DNA of 64,000 bases from Bacillus fonticola (GCF_012955605.1 NZ_CP052135.1:1457501-1521500), one strand, 5' to 3'. Positions 18,690 to 28,108 are shown, counted from the first letter of the stretch. Made by a program: numbers and translations. The notes: generated by a model not told the origin, from the letters alone.

Positions 18690-20171
18690 ATGGAAACATC
18701 GATGATTCGACTATCACAAAATTTACGAGAAAACGTAACAACGCTTCAACATGAATTTTCTTTTCCGGCAAACCAAGATTTTGTCGTAAGAACAATAGCA
18801 GAAAAGAGTGTAGCCATTTTATTTCTTCAAGGACTCGTGAAGGAATTTTTCATTGAGGAGCACGTCGCCCCACTGTTGACCACGGGTGATTTAAACTCTT
18901 TTGTTAGCGGAGACAGCGTTCAAGTGAAGTTACAAGGGTGGGATGAAAGAAAGGTAGAGACCGTTCAAGAAGCTACAATAGCCCTCCTACAAGGACGAAC
19001 ACTCATCTTAATTGACGGCGACAAAACAGCATACTCGATTAATACAGCACACGTTCCTCATAGAAACTTAGAAAAACCAGAAATAGAGGACAGTATGAAG
19101 GGCCCTAAAGAAGCATTTATTGAATCTAGCGACGTGAATCGTGCATTGATTCGAAAACAGCTTCCAACAAAAGAGTTGGTTACAGAGAAGGTTTCAGTAG
19201 GTGACTCGATGCCAACGAGCGTATACATGATGTACATTCGGGATATTGCAAATCCTGCTCTCGTTGAAAACATTAAAGAAAGAGTGTCTGACATTCAAGC
19301 TGAACACATTCAGAACTTATCTATACTCGAGCAGTACATTGAGGAAAGGCCATACTCTCTCGTACCCACTACACTTGTGACTGAGCGTCCCGATCGTGCC
19401 GTTAGTTTTTTGAAAGAAGGACATGTCGTGCTGTTAATGGATAGCTCATCAGAAGCTCTCATTACGCCCGTTACTTTTTGGTCATTTTTCCACACGGCGG
19501 AGGACTATTATCAACGCTGGGCTTATGGAAACTTAATGCGACTCGTTCGATTATTTGCCTTTTTCATAGCGCTTTTTTTACCAGCTACGTATATTGCTGT
19601 AACAAACTACCATGTAGAAGCCATACCGACCGAACTACTATTCACAATCGCAGCTACTAGAGAGACGGTGCCTTTTCCAGCTATATTCGAACTTATTCTC
19701 ATTGAACTTACGTTTGACATCGTCAGGGAAGCAGGGTTGAGGATGCCATTCAAAGGGGGACCTGTCGTTTCGCTTCTTGCCGCTCTAATCCTTACGATTA
19801 CCTCAGTTCAAGCAGGCATCGCAAGTCCTGTCATTATTACTGTAGTTGGACTAGCTAGTTTAGCCTCCTATACCATCCCGACAAACAGCTTTAACTTTAC
19901 CGTGCGAATTACCCGTTTTGGATTTATTGGGTTAGCTTCCGTCCTCGGATTTTTTGGTATTGCGATCGGCGTACAAGCTTGTGTTGCGTATTTAGCATCT
20001 GTGAAATCTTTCGGGGTCCCCTTTATTTCGCCGATGGCACCTCATACACAATCTTCCAAGGACTTGATTTTGCGTCCACCTGTTTGGAAAATGTGGCTGC
20101 GTCCGATGAATCTATCTCCACTGAAGAAACAAAGAGGAGAAAAAGTAGAGAAAGAGAGGGTGAGGCGATGA
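18690..20171 (+). CDS. Spore germinant receptor A subunit (GerAA family)
   Basis: This is the first gene of a four-gene germinant receptor operon. The 493-residue protein has the GerA-family layout: a soluble N-terminal domain (about 1-280) with the conserved SYLxS-like and VYMMYIRDIANPALVENI segments, then a membrane domain with FKGGPVVSLLAALILTITSV and a charged cytoplasmic tail. The A subunit sits in the spore inner membrane and with B and C opens a channel for germination. ATG 18690 is favoured because GGAGTGAG lies eight bases before it. A GTG nine bases earlier is part of that site. The germinant cannot be predicted. Confidence 0.92.
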   Translation: METSMIRLSQNLRENVTTLQHEFSFPANQDFVVRTIAEKSVAILFLQGLVKEFFIEEHVAPLLTTGDLNSFVSGDSVQVKLQGWDERKVETVQEATIALLQGRTLILIDGDKTAYSINTAHVPHRNLEKPEIEDSMKGPKEAFIESSDVNRALIRKQLPTKELVTEKVSVGDSMPTSVYMMYIRDIANPALVENIKERVSDIQAEHIQNLSILEQYIEERPYSLVPTTLVTERPDRAVSFLKEGHVVLLMDSSSEALITPVTFWSFFHTAEDYYQRWAYGNLMRLVRLFAFFIALFLPATYIAVTNYHVEAIPTELLFTIAATRETVPFPAIFELILIELTFDIVREAGLRMPFKGGPVVSLLAALILTITSVQAGIASPVIITVVGLASLASYTIPTNSFNFTVRITRFGFIGLASVLGFFGIAIGVQACVAYLASVKSFGVPFISPMAPHTQSSKDLILRPPVWKMWLRPMNLSPLKKQRGEKVEKERVRR

Positions 20172-21265
20172 ACATCTCCAATGGAAAAATAGGAACACGT
20201 GAACTTTTAGCGCTTATTTTATTGACTGTAGGCTTAAAGCAAACAGATGTGACACCAACTGCTTTATTCCCCTATGGTTTGACGGCGACTTGGATGTTTC
20301 CAATTATCTCTGCAATCTTGCTTATCGTCCCCTTTCTTCTTCTTTTACGCGTGTTAAAGAGACACGAGAATAAAGATCTAATTCAGCTTACTTATGATCT
20401 AACCGGAAACTATATTGGATTTGTTATTAGTTTGCTACTGTTTATTTTTATATTTAGCACGACTGTATCCTACTCAAGGTCAACAGTGGATACTTTAAAT
20501 ACACTCTTTTTCCCGAAAACACCGCAAGTCATTCTTTACGTATCTCTACTTGCTGTTGGCTATTTTATTGCGAGCAAAGGTCTTGAGGTTTTGGGAAGAA
20601 CGTCTTGGCTAACCGCTCCGTACTTGTTCATTGCTTTATTCATTTTGCTTGTCCTTTTATGGCATGCAATGGAATGGCATCATGTAAAACCGTTTGGTGG
20701 CCCTGGAATGGGTGAGTTGCTCTACGAGGGAGGCAGGCACAGTTATCTTGTGGGTGAGTTTATATTGTTTACTGTGCTGTATCCTTGTCTGCGCTCTCAT
20801 AGAGAGTTCCGTATTGCCAGCTTGCTTGGGATATTCATTGTGACGATCGAATTGACGATATTTTATGCTGCGTTTCTGATGGTGTACGATTATCCCTCGG
20901 TTGAAAACATTGCTTTTCCTTTTCAACAATTAACGCGCATTGTTGATTTAGGTCGTGTGTTTAGTAACGCCGAGTCGTTATTTTTAGGATTCTGGGCGAT
21001 CGCAACGATTACACGCACTGCAATTTATCTCTATATTACTGTCACGATCTTTGCTTATATGCTGAAACTAAAAGCATTTGGACCGCTGTTTTTACCCTTT
21101 ACAGGAGTCATTTTCTTTCTTGGTTTAGTTCCTGAATCGAACATCGAAAACGTTCTCTTTTTACGTGAGAGCTTATTGCTTCAACTCAATTGGCTTTTTA
21201 TTCTTGTTCTGCCAGTACTCCTATGGATTTTAGATAACAGAAGGAAACGGAGGAGGGTGGGATGA
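20168..21265 (+). CDS. Spore germinant receptor B subunit (GerAB family permease)
   Basis: The ATG overlaps the stop of the A subunit gene (ATGA). The frame continues upstream inside the A gene and that part is discarded. The 365-residue protein has about ten transmembrane helices of the APC-like spore germination permease family, starting NGKIGTRELLALILL, the family's typical N-terminus, with a conserved LTYDLTGNYIG region near residue 75. The B subunit is the probable germinant-binding protein of the receptor. Its own stop overlaps the C subunit start by 4 bp. Confidence 0.92.
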   Translation: MNISNGKIGTRELLALILLTVGLKQTDVTPTALFPYGLTATWMFPIISAILLIVPFLLLLRVLKRHENKDLIQLTYDLTGNYIGFVISLLLFIFIFSTTVSYSRSTVDTLNTLFFPKTPQVILYVSLLAVGYFIASKGLEVLGRTSWLTAPYLFIALFILLVLLWHAMEWHHVKPFGGPGMGELLYEGGRHSYLVGEFILFTVLYPCLRSHREFRIASLLGIFIVTIELTIFYAAFLMVYDYPSVENIAFPFQQLTRIVDLGRVFSNAESLFLGFWAIATITRTAIYLYITVTIFAYMLKLKAFGPLFLPFTGVIFFLGLVPESNIENVLFLRESLLLQLNWLFILVLPVLLWILDNRRKRRRVG

Positions 21266-22476
21266 GACGAATGAATCAGCTTTTCTTCGTGTTTATGTGT
21301 CTATTCAGTATTGCCGGTTGTAATGATATTTCGCAACTTGAAGAGTTTACATTTCCTATTGCTGTGGGTGTTGACCTAGGGGAAGAGGATTTGTTGGAGA
21401 TTACGTTTCAACTTGCCAATCCAAGTAAGGGAGTTCCGAACTTGGGCAGTTCGGTGGATGAGAAACCATCGGAAATTATTACAATAAGCGCACCAGATAT
21501 AAATGCAGCAAGAGAGCTAGCCAACATATCTGATGCAAAGGAAATTCAATTTTCTCACGTGAAAAATCTCATTCTTAGTGAAGCATTAGCGCGATCTGAT
21601 AAGTTCGAGGAAGTCATTAAATCAACCATGCGGGAACGGCAATATCGTCGAAATATTAATCTTGTCATTTCGAAGGAGCGAGCTCAAGATTTTATACGTG
21701 CTAATGAGCCACAACTTGAACAAAGACCGCATAAATTTTTCGAGTTAATGGTCAGTAGATGGAATCAAACAGGATTAATGCCAGAATCAACATTGAACCG
21801 CTACTTGGAAAAAAGCCAAAGTAAAAACTCAACCTTCCTGATGATGTATGCAACAGCGACGCAGTTACAGCCTGAGCTAAAAACTGGCGATGAGTATGAA
21901 GCGGGGGAAGTCGATAAGAGGGGTGGGAATCCTACCCAAATGATTGGAGCAGCAGTCATTCAAGACGGCCGTATGATGCAAACTCTGAACGGTGAACAGA
22001 CAAGGTCCGCTCTATTGCTTAGACCGGGATCTAGGATGGACACCATGCTCACAACTTTCGTCGATCCACTTCAAACAGACAAAATTGTTTCTACGCGATT
22101 AGTTAAAAGCGAATCATCTAAAGTGGATATACAAACAAAAGAAGAGCGGCCGGCAGTAGATGTTACCGTCCCTGTAAGTGTCCACATATTAAGCGTTCCG
22201 AGCAAAATTGATTACGTAACGAATGAAAAAAACAGGGAGACCTTAAAAGCTTCTATCGAGAAACAATTAGCGGAAGAGGCGTACACAATCATTCATTTTT
22301 CACAAAGAAGAAAATTCGAACCTTTCTTGTGGTCAGACACCGTCCGCGGACAGTTTTGGACGTGGCAAGACTATAAAGATTATAGGTGGAGCGAAAAATA
22401 CTCGAAGGCAGACGTAACTGTAACATTTCACGTAGAAATGAACACTTTCGGAAAACAAATACAACCTACTATGTAA
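21262..22476 (+). CDS. Spore germinant receptor C subunit (Ger(x)C lipoprotein)
   Basis: This is a lipoprotein of 404 residues with signal peptide and lipobox SIAGC (Cys20), lipidated by Lgt and anchored on the outside of the spore inner membrane. The Ger(x)C family is shown by FPIAVGVDLGEEDLLEITFQ near residue 30 and by the three-domain length. It overlaps the B gene by 4 bp. Lipidation of this subunit is needed for receptor function in B. subtilis. Nothing seems missing. Confidence 0.92.
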   Translation: MRRMNQLFFVFMCLFSIAGCNDISQLEEFTFPIAVGVDLGEEDLLEITFQLANPSKGVPNLGSSVDEKPSEIITISAPDINAARELANISDAKEIQFSHVKNLILSEALARSDKFEEVIKSTMRERQYRRNINLVISKERAQDFIRANEPQLEQRPHKFFELMVSRWNQTGLMPESTLNRYLEKSQSKNSTFLMMYATATQLQPELKTGDEYEAGEVDKRGGNPTQMIGAAVIQDGRMMQTLNGEQTRSALLLRPGSRMDTMLTTFVDPLQTDKIVSTRLVKSESSKVDIQTKEERPAVDVTVPVSVHILSVPSKIDYVTNEKNRETLKASIEKQLAEEAYTIIHFSQRRKFEPFLWSDTVRGQFWTWQDYKDYRWSEKYSKADVTVTFHVEMNTFGKQIQPTM

Positions 22477-22519
22477 GGGCCAGGATTCTCTAGTCGTAAC
22501 GATGGAAGGAGGAGAGTTC

Positions 22520-22672
22520 ATGTTTTGGATGTACATTGCCTCACTGTATCTCCTTACTTATACGTTTCGATTTGCCTTTGCAGTATGGAAGGAAGGGAAC
22601 GTATTCGCGAGTATTTTCATAATGGTCATTGTTGGAGGAGGGCTGCTCGTTTTACCTGCTGTAGTGGGGTAA
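22520..22672 (+). CDS. Small two-helix membrane protein, candidate germinant-receptor D subunit
   Basis: A strong GGAAGGAGGAG ribosome binding site precedes an ATG that opens 50 codons. The product consists almost entirely of two hydrophobic helices (starting MFWMYIASLYLLTYTF, and a second ending in LLVLPAVVG) with a short polar turn around KEGN. Small two-helix D proteins are encoded beside many gerA-type operons and modulate receptor activity. Position, size and topology fit. Sequence conservation cannot be checked here. An overlapping longer frame starting at 22525 reads through a different phase and looks artificial. Confidence 0.65.
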   Translation: MFWMYIASLYLLTYTFRFAFAVWKEGNVFASIFIMVIVGGGLLVLPAVVG

Positions 22673-22723
22673 GCGTAATAAGTCTCCTTGTCATCCTAAA
22701 TCTACTGTGATTACCAATCGTAA

Positions 22724-22753
22724 GGTATAATTCCTTTCATTTCATTCACAATA
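22724..22753 (+). promoter_or_regulatory. Sigma-G-like promoter of the first DUF3231 gene
   Basis: GGTATA and CACAATA are 17 bp apart, with one mismatch in the -10. The start codon is about 50 bp downstream. Confidence 0.45.
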
Positions 22754-22804
22754 ACCATAAGCAAAACAAGTTGTAACTATGACGACGTAAGGGAGGATTA
22801 CATA

Positions 22805-23824
22805 ATGGAGAACAAGGAACAAGTAAAGCTAACTGCTTCTGAACTAGCTGCTCTTTGGTCAGCCTATATAAACGATACGATGTCTCTCTGCTTTGTACAA
22901 TATTTCAAAGAAAAAAATAAAGATCCACAAATAGCTCCAGCAATTGAAAAGGCGTACCATATGTCAACAACTCACTTACAAAAATTGCGAGAGCTATACG
23001 AAAAAGAAGAACTACCATTGCCCATCGGATTTGGAAAAGAAGATGTGAATGTAGATGCCGAGCAGTTGTACAGCGATATGTTTGCCCTCACATTTGTTGA
23101 AAATATGGCAAAAGTGGGGATGGTGACGTATAGTGCCGCCACTGGTGTCAGCACTAGAAAGGATGTTAGACACTATTTTATGGGCGGGTTACAGGAGTCA
23201 GCTGAATTGTTTGATCTTTCATCAGAAATTGGCCTGAAAACAGGACTTTTCGTCAGAGCTCCATTCATTCCGTACCCAACACAAGTTGATTTTGTCGATA
23301 AAAAAAGCTATTTAAGTGGATATAGTATGTTTAATAAGCAGAGACCTCTCAATGCGATCGAAATCTCTCACCTGTACATGAACATTCAAACGAATTTAAT
23401 GGGATCACGTATCGCATTAAGCTTTGCACAAGCGTCCCCGACGAAAGAAGTTCAGGATTTTATGTTGAGAGGGAAAGATATTTCTGAAAAGCACATAAAA
23501 ATTTTTTCGGATGTTATGTTGGAAAATGGTATTCAACCACCCATCTCTTCAGATATAAGTATTACGAATTCAACCGTACCCCCTTTTTCCGATAAATTGA
23601 TGGTATTCTTTATGAGTTTACTGAGTACGGCCGGTGTCGGAAACTACGCAGCGGCTGCTTCAGCAAGTCAAAGAAGTGATTTAGTCGTCAATTATGAGCG
23701 ACTTTCTTTAGAAATCGGGAAGTACGCAAAAACAGGGGCTGATTTAATGATTCAAAATGGTTATCTCGAGGAGCCACCTGGAACAGTAGATAAAGAAAAA
23801 CTGGTACAAACGAAAAAAGAGTGA
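22805..23824 (+). CDS. DUF3231 family protein, copy 1
   Basis: This 339-residue all-helical protein contains two tandem DUF3231 units (about 10-170 and 180-330), a ferritin-like four-helix fold related to coat protein CotF. It starts MENKEQVKLTASELAALWSA, and the second unit begins near NAIEISHLYMNIQTN. It is about 65 percent identical by eye to the gene 126 bp downstream, so the pair arose by tandem duplication. It has no signal peptide. A sigma-G-like promoter and the adjacent ger operon suggest a spore role, not shown directly. The function of the family is unknown. Confidence 0.88.
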   Translation: MENKEQVKLTASELAALWSAYINDTMSLCFVQYFKEKNKDPQIAPAIEKAYHMSTTHLQKLRELYEKEELPLPIGFGKEDVNVDAEQLYSDMFALTFVENMAKVGMVTYSAATGVSTRKDVRHYFMGGLQESAELFDLSSEIGLKTGLFVRAPFIPYPTQVDFVDKKSYLSGYSMFNKQRPLNAIEISHLYMNIQTNLMGSRIALSFAQASPTKEVQDFMLRGKDISEKHIKIFSDVMLENGIQPPISSDISITNSTVPPFSDKLMVFFMSLLSTAGVGNYAAAASASQRSDLVVNYERLSLEIGKYAKTGADLMIQNGYLEEPPGTVDKEKLVQTKKE

Positions 23825-23881
23825 GTTGCTGGGGACCTGCACACGGTAAAATAAATGGATATTTTATTCCATATCTGATTA

Positions 23882-23911
23882 TGTATAAAATGCCTGCTTT
23901 TATGCATAATA
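23882..23911 (+). promoter_or_regulatory. Sigma-G promoter of the second DUF3231 gene
   Basis: TGTATA and CATAATA (perfect consensus -10) are 17 bp apart, 40 bp before the ATG. This is the best sigma-G match in the window. Confidence 0.6.
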
Positions 23912-23950
23912 CGAAAAATTATAGTCTCATTAAATCAGGAGGTAAAGTAC

Positions 23951-24967
23951 ATGGAGAATAAGGAACAAATAAAATTGGTCTCCTCAGAACTAGCTGCTCT
24001 TTGGTCTGCTTATATTAACGACAGTATGTGCTTATGTTTTTTACAATATTTCAAGGAGAAAAATGAAGATATTGAGATTGCGCCCACCATCGAAAAGGCG
24101 TCAAGTATGGTAATATCACACTTACAAAAACTACGCATCCTGTTTGAAAAAGAAGGCATTCCTTTGCCAAATGCTTTTAGTAAGACGGATGTTCATCTGG
24201 ATGCGCCACGTCTGTATAATGACGTGTTTTTCCTAATGTTTATTCAAAATATGGGGAGAGTCGGGATGGTTACATACTCGGGGGCAGTTGTCATGAGTGC
24301 AAGAAGGGATATTAGACACTACTTTAAGCACGTATTAGAAGAATCTGCTGAGTTATACGATCTATCTGTAGAAATTGGTTTGCAAAAGGGCACTTTGGTG
24401 AGAGCCCCCTTTATCCCGTATCCGAAACAAATAGATTTTGTTGATAAGAAAAATTATTTGAGTGGTTTTCATTTATTTAGTGAGAAGAGACCATTGAGTG
24501 CGGTTGAAATATCACATTTGCATATGAATACGCAAACGAATATTTTAGGAGAGCGTATCGCACTTAGTTTCGCACAAGTTTCACCAAATAAAGATGTTCA
24601 AAAATACATGATGAGAGGAAAAGAAATTTCAGCAAAGCACGTTAAAATTTTTTCAGATACCATGCTCCAGAACGACATACACTCGCCAATTTCCGCAAGT
24701 GAACTCGTGACAAACTCTACAGTCCCGCCTTTTTCTGATAAATTGATGGTATTTTTTATGAGTTTACTTACCACAGCAGGAATTGGGAACTATGCGGTTG
24801 CAGCTTCGGCTAGTCAAAGAAACGACCTTGTCGGTAATTATGAACGACTCTCATTAGAAATTGGACAGTACGCCAAAGATGGAGCTGATTTAATGATCAA
24901 GCACGGTTACCTGGAACAACCACCAGGAACTATGAATAAGGAAAAATTAGCACGGACAAAAAAATGA
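23951..24967 (+). CDS. DUF3231 family protein, copy 2
   Basis: This is the tandem paralogue of the preceding gene, with 338 residues and the same two-unit helical layout. Shared blocks include RAPFIPYP, NSTVPPFSDKLMVFFMSLL and NYERLSLEIG. An AGGAGGT ribosome binding site precedes the ATG. It has its own sigma-G promoter, so the copies are expressed separately even though they face the same way. A weak GC hairpin with T tract follows at 24986-25016. The function is unknown; a spore-core or coat structural role is the best guess. Confidence 0.88.
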   Translation: MENKEQIKLVSSELAALWSAYINDSMCLCFLQYFKEKNEDIEIAPTIEKASSMVISHLQKLRILFEKEGIPLPNAFSKTDVHLDAPRLYNDVFFLMFIQNMGRVGMVTYSGAVVMSARRDIRHYFKHVLEESAELYDLSVEIGLQKGTLVRAPFIPYPKQIDFVDKKNYLSGFHLFSEKRPLSAVEISHLHMNTQTNILGERIALSFAQVSPNKDVQKYMMRGKEISAKHVKIFSDTMLQNDIHSPISASELVTNSTVPPFSDKLMVFFMSLLTTAGIGNYAVAASASQRNDLVGNYERLSLEIGQYAKDGADLMIKHGYLEQPPGTMNKEKLARTKK

Positions 24968-25157
24968 ATTTACGAAGAAAAAACGCGAGCAATCGGTTGA
25001 GAAACAGGTTGCTTTTTCATTTGGAGATTTTACGAATGGATTTATTTTGTACAGGCAACAAAAGTCCTTTGTGCAGAATACTTTACCAACCTCTTTACTG
25101 ACGATTGCAACCGACAAGTATTCATCAGAGGTGGGATTGTTTTGTTTCACATAAAAA

Positions 25158-25187
25158 CCGATCCTTTAGTTGACTAGCGAGGATCGG
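25158..25187. terminator. Terminator between the DUF3231 gene and the convergent orphan gerC-like gene
   Basis: CCGATCC pairs with GGATCGG, with an A-rich left flank and short T right flank, so it can act mainly for the leftward gene. A second hairpin at 24986-25016 (GCAATC with GGTTGC, then TTTTT) serves the rightward gene. No credible gene lies between 24968 and 25217. Confidence 0.6.
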
Positions 25188-25217
25188 CTTTAAACGTTTA
25201 TAAGCAAGCGTATAAGC

Positions 25218-26327
25218 TCATTCTGTGACACCAGATTCCGTAATTTGTACATGAGCATTCACAGTGAACTCTAGTTCTGGATACACTTCCTCTTTCCACT
25301 TCTTATAATCAAACCCTTTTGTTTGTTGCTTGACAGTTTGACCAATGGCTACAGGATCGATACCTAGTTCTTGAAATTGTTCCAACAAACGTAAGCTAGT
25401 TTCTTCAATTTTTTCTTGTAAGTTTTTCTCAATTTGTTTGTAGTGTTCTGTTGTTAAAGAAGGACCAGAATATTCTTTTATGAAACCGGTTATATCCACG
25501 TTCATCGTAATCTTATCCTCCTCTTTGTTGACAACACATTCATGCTTTGAGCTTATGCCTTTGACAGCAACTTTTCCTTCATTATAGGGAGCGAGAAGAG
25601 TACCTTCTGCGTACATGTCTACTAGTAGTTTAAAACTAAACATGTCTTCTTGTGCTACCTTTCCAACCATTTTATCATCACGGAAAAGCGCAACGCCCGT
25701 GATTGCTATATTTCCCTTCTCCTTATCCCCAGTGCCTTCTTTCTTTATGAGCGGAAGGTACGAATCAGCGCCCTTATCGTATAAAAGGTTGAAGAATAAA
25801 TGTAAGTTACTTAAAGGCAAGTCTCCTCGTCTCATGTTATGTTGCAGAATTTGACTTACGTAAAGACCTGTTTCTGATTCGCCAAACTTAGATGTTAATA
25901 ACTCCTCAGCATTTCCATCTACTATGGCTACACGTAACGTTGTACTTACACTTGGATTTCGCTGTAGAGAGTCAAAAATTTGATTCGTTTCATCCTCCGC
26001 CAGCTTGTTCCCGATTAGCACAACGTCCATCGAACCAGGACCAAGAGGATTTGGGGACTGTTTCTGCATATCTGCTATAATATCTTGGCTAATTTCACTT
26101 TCTGAGCTAAAAACAGTCTCTTCTGTTGGTGCATCTTGCTGGTAAACGGGAACGATGGCTGTTCCTATAATAAGATCGTTCGATGCTAGATCATAGCCTA
26201 ATCCACTTATAATATTTGTCTCGTCTAGTACTTCCGTTTCCACACAACCGGACAAAAGAACGAGCACAAGCAGCACTAAACCGATTTGAAGCGTGTAAGT
26301 GTATCGTACTCCTCGTAAACATCTCAA
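25218..26327 (-). CDS. Orphan Ger(x)C-family spore germination lipoprotein
   Basis: This is a Ger(x)C-type lipoprotein with lipobox LLSGC, followed by VETEVLDETNIISGLGYDL, the family's domain 1 start. I chose the TTG at 26327, with AAGGAG nine bases upstream, giving 369 residues and a normal signal peptide of about 27 residues. The frame is open 41 codons further upstream, but that part has no ribosome binding site and would bury the signal peptide. No A or B subunit gene is next to it, so it may pair with a receptor elsewhere or be left from a lost operon. Confidence 0.8.
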   Translation of the reverse strand: MRCLRGVRYTYTLQIGLVLLVLVLLSGCVETEVLDETNIISGLGYDLASNDLIIGTAIVPVYQQDAPTEETVFSSESEISQDIIADMQKQSPNPLGPGSMDVVLIGNKLAEDETNQIFDSLQRNPSVSTTLRVAIVDGNAEELLTSKFGESETGLYVSQILQHNMRRGDLPLSNLHLFFNLLYDKGADSYLPLIKKEGTGDKEKGNIAITGVALFRDDKMVGKVAQEDMFSFKLLVDMYAEGTLLAPYNEGKVAVKGISSKHECVVNKEEDKITMNVDITGFIKEYSGPSLTTEHYKQIEKNLQEKIEETSLRLLEQFQELGIDPVAIGQTVKQQTKGFDYKKWKEEVYPELEFTVNAHVQITESGVTE

Positions 26328-26622
26328 CTTGCACAACTCCTTCCCAACGACACATACCTTTAGATTGACCGTTTCCATGAATGCTATACTACCTGACTTT
26401 GCAACAATCATCTCGGCAATTATTACGTTGTACGCTTGGGATGAAAGCATAGGAGCTTACAACAATCACGTTTAGTTAACACGTATTCGCTTTTTGTCCA
26501 ATACTTTACTATTTACCTACCGCTAGCGGAAAATTCCGCATTAACCCTAGGGCATCTGTCGTTCCTAATTGTACAAGTCCCCATACAATAATGGTGTAAG
26601 CAGGAGAGGGAGGTGGCAGAGC

Positions 26623-26820
26623 ATGAAGAAAGAGCTCAAAGAATTTTTACAAGGTGGCCTCAAGCAAAAAAACGAGATGATGAACATACTCGTTGAAGAT
26701 GTGCTAAAGAAAAATGGGGTGGATAAAGACTCGTTAAGAAATCTACCTGATAGCCAAAAAAATCAAATTAAAAAGGTCGCCCAAGATGTGCAACGCCAAA
26801 TTAATGAGTTACTCAAGTAA
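26623..26820 (+). CDS. Small helical protein upstream of cotX, probable coat protein
   Basis: ATG 26623 is preceded by GGGAGGTGG, giving 65 residues, highly charged and helical, with DVLKKNGVDKDSLRNLP and KKVAQDVQRQINELL. It lies 13 bp upstream of the CotX-like gene, and B. subtilis has the small coat gene cotW next to cotX, so a coat role is likely by position. I cannot show homology to CotW. CATACAATA at 26582-26590 resembles a sigma-E/sigma-K -10 element. Confidence 0.7.
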   Translation: MKKELKEFLQGGLKQKNEMMNILVEDVLKKNGVDKDSLRNLPDSQKNQIKKVAQDVQRQINELLK

Positions 26821-26833
26821 AGGAGGAATAGTA

Positions 26834-27376
26834 ATGGGAAAAAAGAATAATTTAGATGCACCGGTTCGCTACCGTAGACGCTCCGATTGTGATAAGCGAG
26901 CCGAAAAAAATTGTTATAACGGGTGTAAGAGACGTCATGATGAAGAAAATACAGAATGGAATGCGCTAGAATCATTCCGTAGAAACCCAACATCTCTTGA
27001 TGACGCAGCTGTAGAGCAAGAGGCAGATCAAAAAAACAAAACGGTTCAGTATTCCGAGGAATGCATTACTGTTATCGATTCTGCAGAGGTCGAGATCACT
27101 TCTACAGTGACACGTGCAGCTGTTTCTTTACAAGCTGCTCTTCAAGCCTCTATCGTACTCGTACTAAACATTTCTATCGGCGACAGCGAGAAAGCAGAAA
27201 AAATAGCACAAGAGCTCATGCAAAAATCACAAATTAAACAATTCAACTACCAACAAACGTATGTGAAAAATTCCCGCAAAGTGACGATCAGCACAACTGA
27301 CACAGACCTTGCTGTGAATATCCAACTTCTGTTGCAAATTCTCGTTGCCTTACTCGTTAACCTCGATATCTTTTAA
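26834..27376 (+). CDS. cotX: Spore coat protein X/V family
   Basis: The 180-residue product has a Cys/Arg-rich N-terminal region (RRRSDCDKRAEKNCYNGCKRR) that can be cross-linked, followed by the CotX/CotV domain: ECITVIDSAEVEITSTVTRA and then IVLVLNISIGDSEKAEKIAQ, ending with a hydrophobic LLLQILVALLVNLDIF. CotX belongs to the insoluble fraction of the outer coat or crust. ATG 26834 follows AGGAGGAATA closely after the small upstream gene, so they share a transcript. A near-perfect terminator follows. Confidence 0.88.
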   Translation: MGKKNNLDAPVRYRRRSDCDKRAEKNCYNGCKRRHDEENTEWNALESFRRNPTSLDDAAVEQEADQKNKTVQYSEECITVIDSAEVEITSTVTRAAVSLQAALQASIVLVLNISIGDSEKAEKIAQELMQKSQIKQFNYQQTYVKNSRKVTISTTDTDLAVNIQLLLQILVALLVNLDIF

Positions 27377-27385
27377 GACCAGCCT

Positions 27386-27420
27386 AAATTCGACAAGTAC
27401 ATGGTACTTGTCGAATTTTT
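27386..27420 (+). terminator. Rho-independent terminator of the cotX unit
   Basis: AATTCGACAAGTAC pairs perfectly with GTACTTGTCGAATT around ATG and is followed by T residues. Confidence 0.92.
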
Positions 27421-27487
27421 TTATGGATAAAACTTGAGTAAGAATGAAAGAATTTACATAGGTAAAAAAGCGAGGAGGTCTTTGTTA

Positions 27488-28108
27488 GTGAATAGACAAA
27501 GCAGCCATCAAGATGGCACTACATCATCTACACAAGCTGAAGTGAAAATAGACCGCGGTGGTCACGAACTAATTAACGGTCACGACATACTGTCTTGTTA
27601 CATTAACGTACTGGATCAATATTTATTGTTTAAAGGATCCATAAAAGAGAAGGGTCTTGTGCAAATCTTAGAACGTCAATACGCATTTGTAACCGTTCAA
27701 TACAACAGAGTCGTCGAAGCCTATGCTACAGCACAAAAACCATCACAAGAAATGAAACCATACATGATGAAAGTGTCTAACGAGATCACATACGGAATGA
27801 AGTCTAAACAACCTAAAAAACCCAACCAATCAGCTACTGAGGTAAATGATGCAGGAATCTCCGGATATATGCTCGCTATGATGAAGTCAGCAGCTTCCAA
27901 GACAACAGCAACTGCGCTAGAGGTTGCCAATCCGGTTGTCAGGCGAGTACTCGTTGACAGCGTGCCGAACTTCGCTGAAATGGCATACGAGCTCTTTTTA
28001 TATCAAAACCAGCAAGGATACTTCCCGGTGCCACAGTTAAACGAACAAGACTGGACGCAACTGCTGCAAGGATACGCACCATCGGAAACGAATATTCAGT
28101 TGCATTAA
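27488..28108 (+). CDS. CotF-like spore coat protein
   Basis: GTG 27488 has GAGGAGGT eight bases upstream. The frame is open 18 codons earlier without such a site. The 206-residue protein contains HELINGHDILSCYINVLDQY near residue 25 and later VPNFAEMAYELFLYQNQQGYFPVP, a pattern typical of CotF-type proteins (ferritin-like helices with a closing Tyr/Phe-rich motif). It follows cotX with a terminator in between, so it is a separate transcript in the same coat cluster. No signal peptide is seen. Confidence 0.8.
   Translation: MNRQSSHQDGTTSSTQAEVKIDRGGHELINGHDILSCYINVLDQYLLFKGSIKEKGLVQILERQYAFVTVQYNRVVEAYATAQKPSQEMKPYMMKVSNEITYGMKSKQPKKPNQSATEVNDAGISGYMLAMMKSAASKTTATALEVANPVVRRVLVDSVPNFAEMAYELFLYQNQQGYFPVPQLNEQDWTQLLQGYAPSETNIQLH

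Noticed and set aside
24947..25150. Minus-strand frame of 67 codons between DUF3231 and the orphan gerC
   Set aside because: It overlaps two terminator hairpins, lacks a ribosome binding site and has no protein-like pattern.
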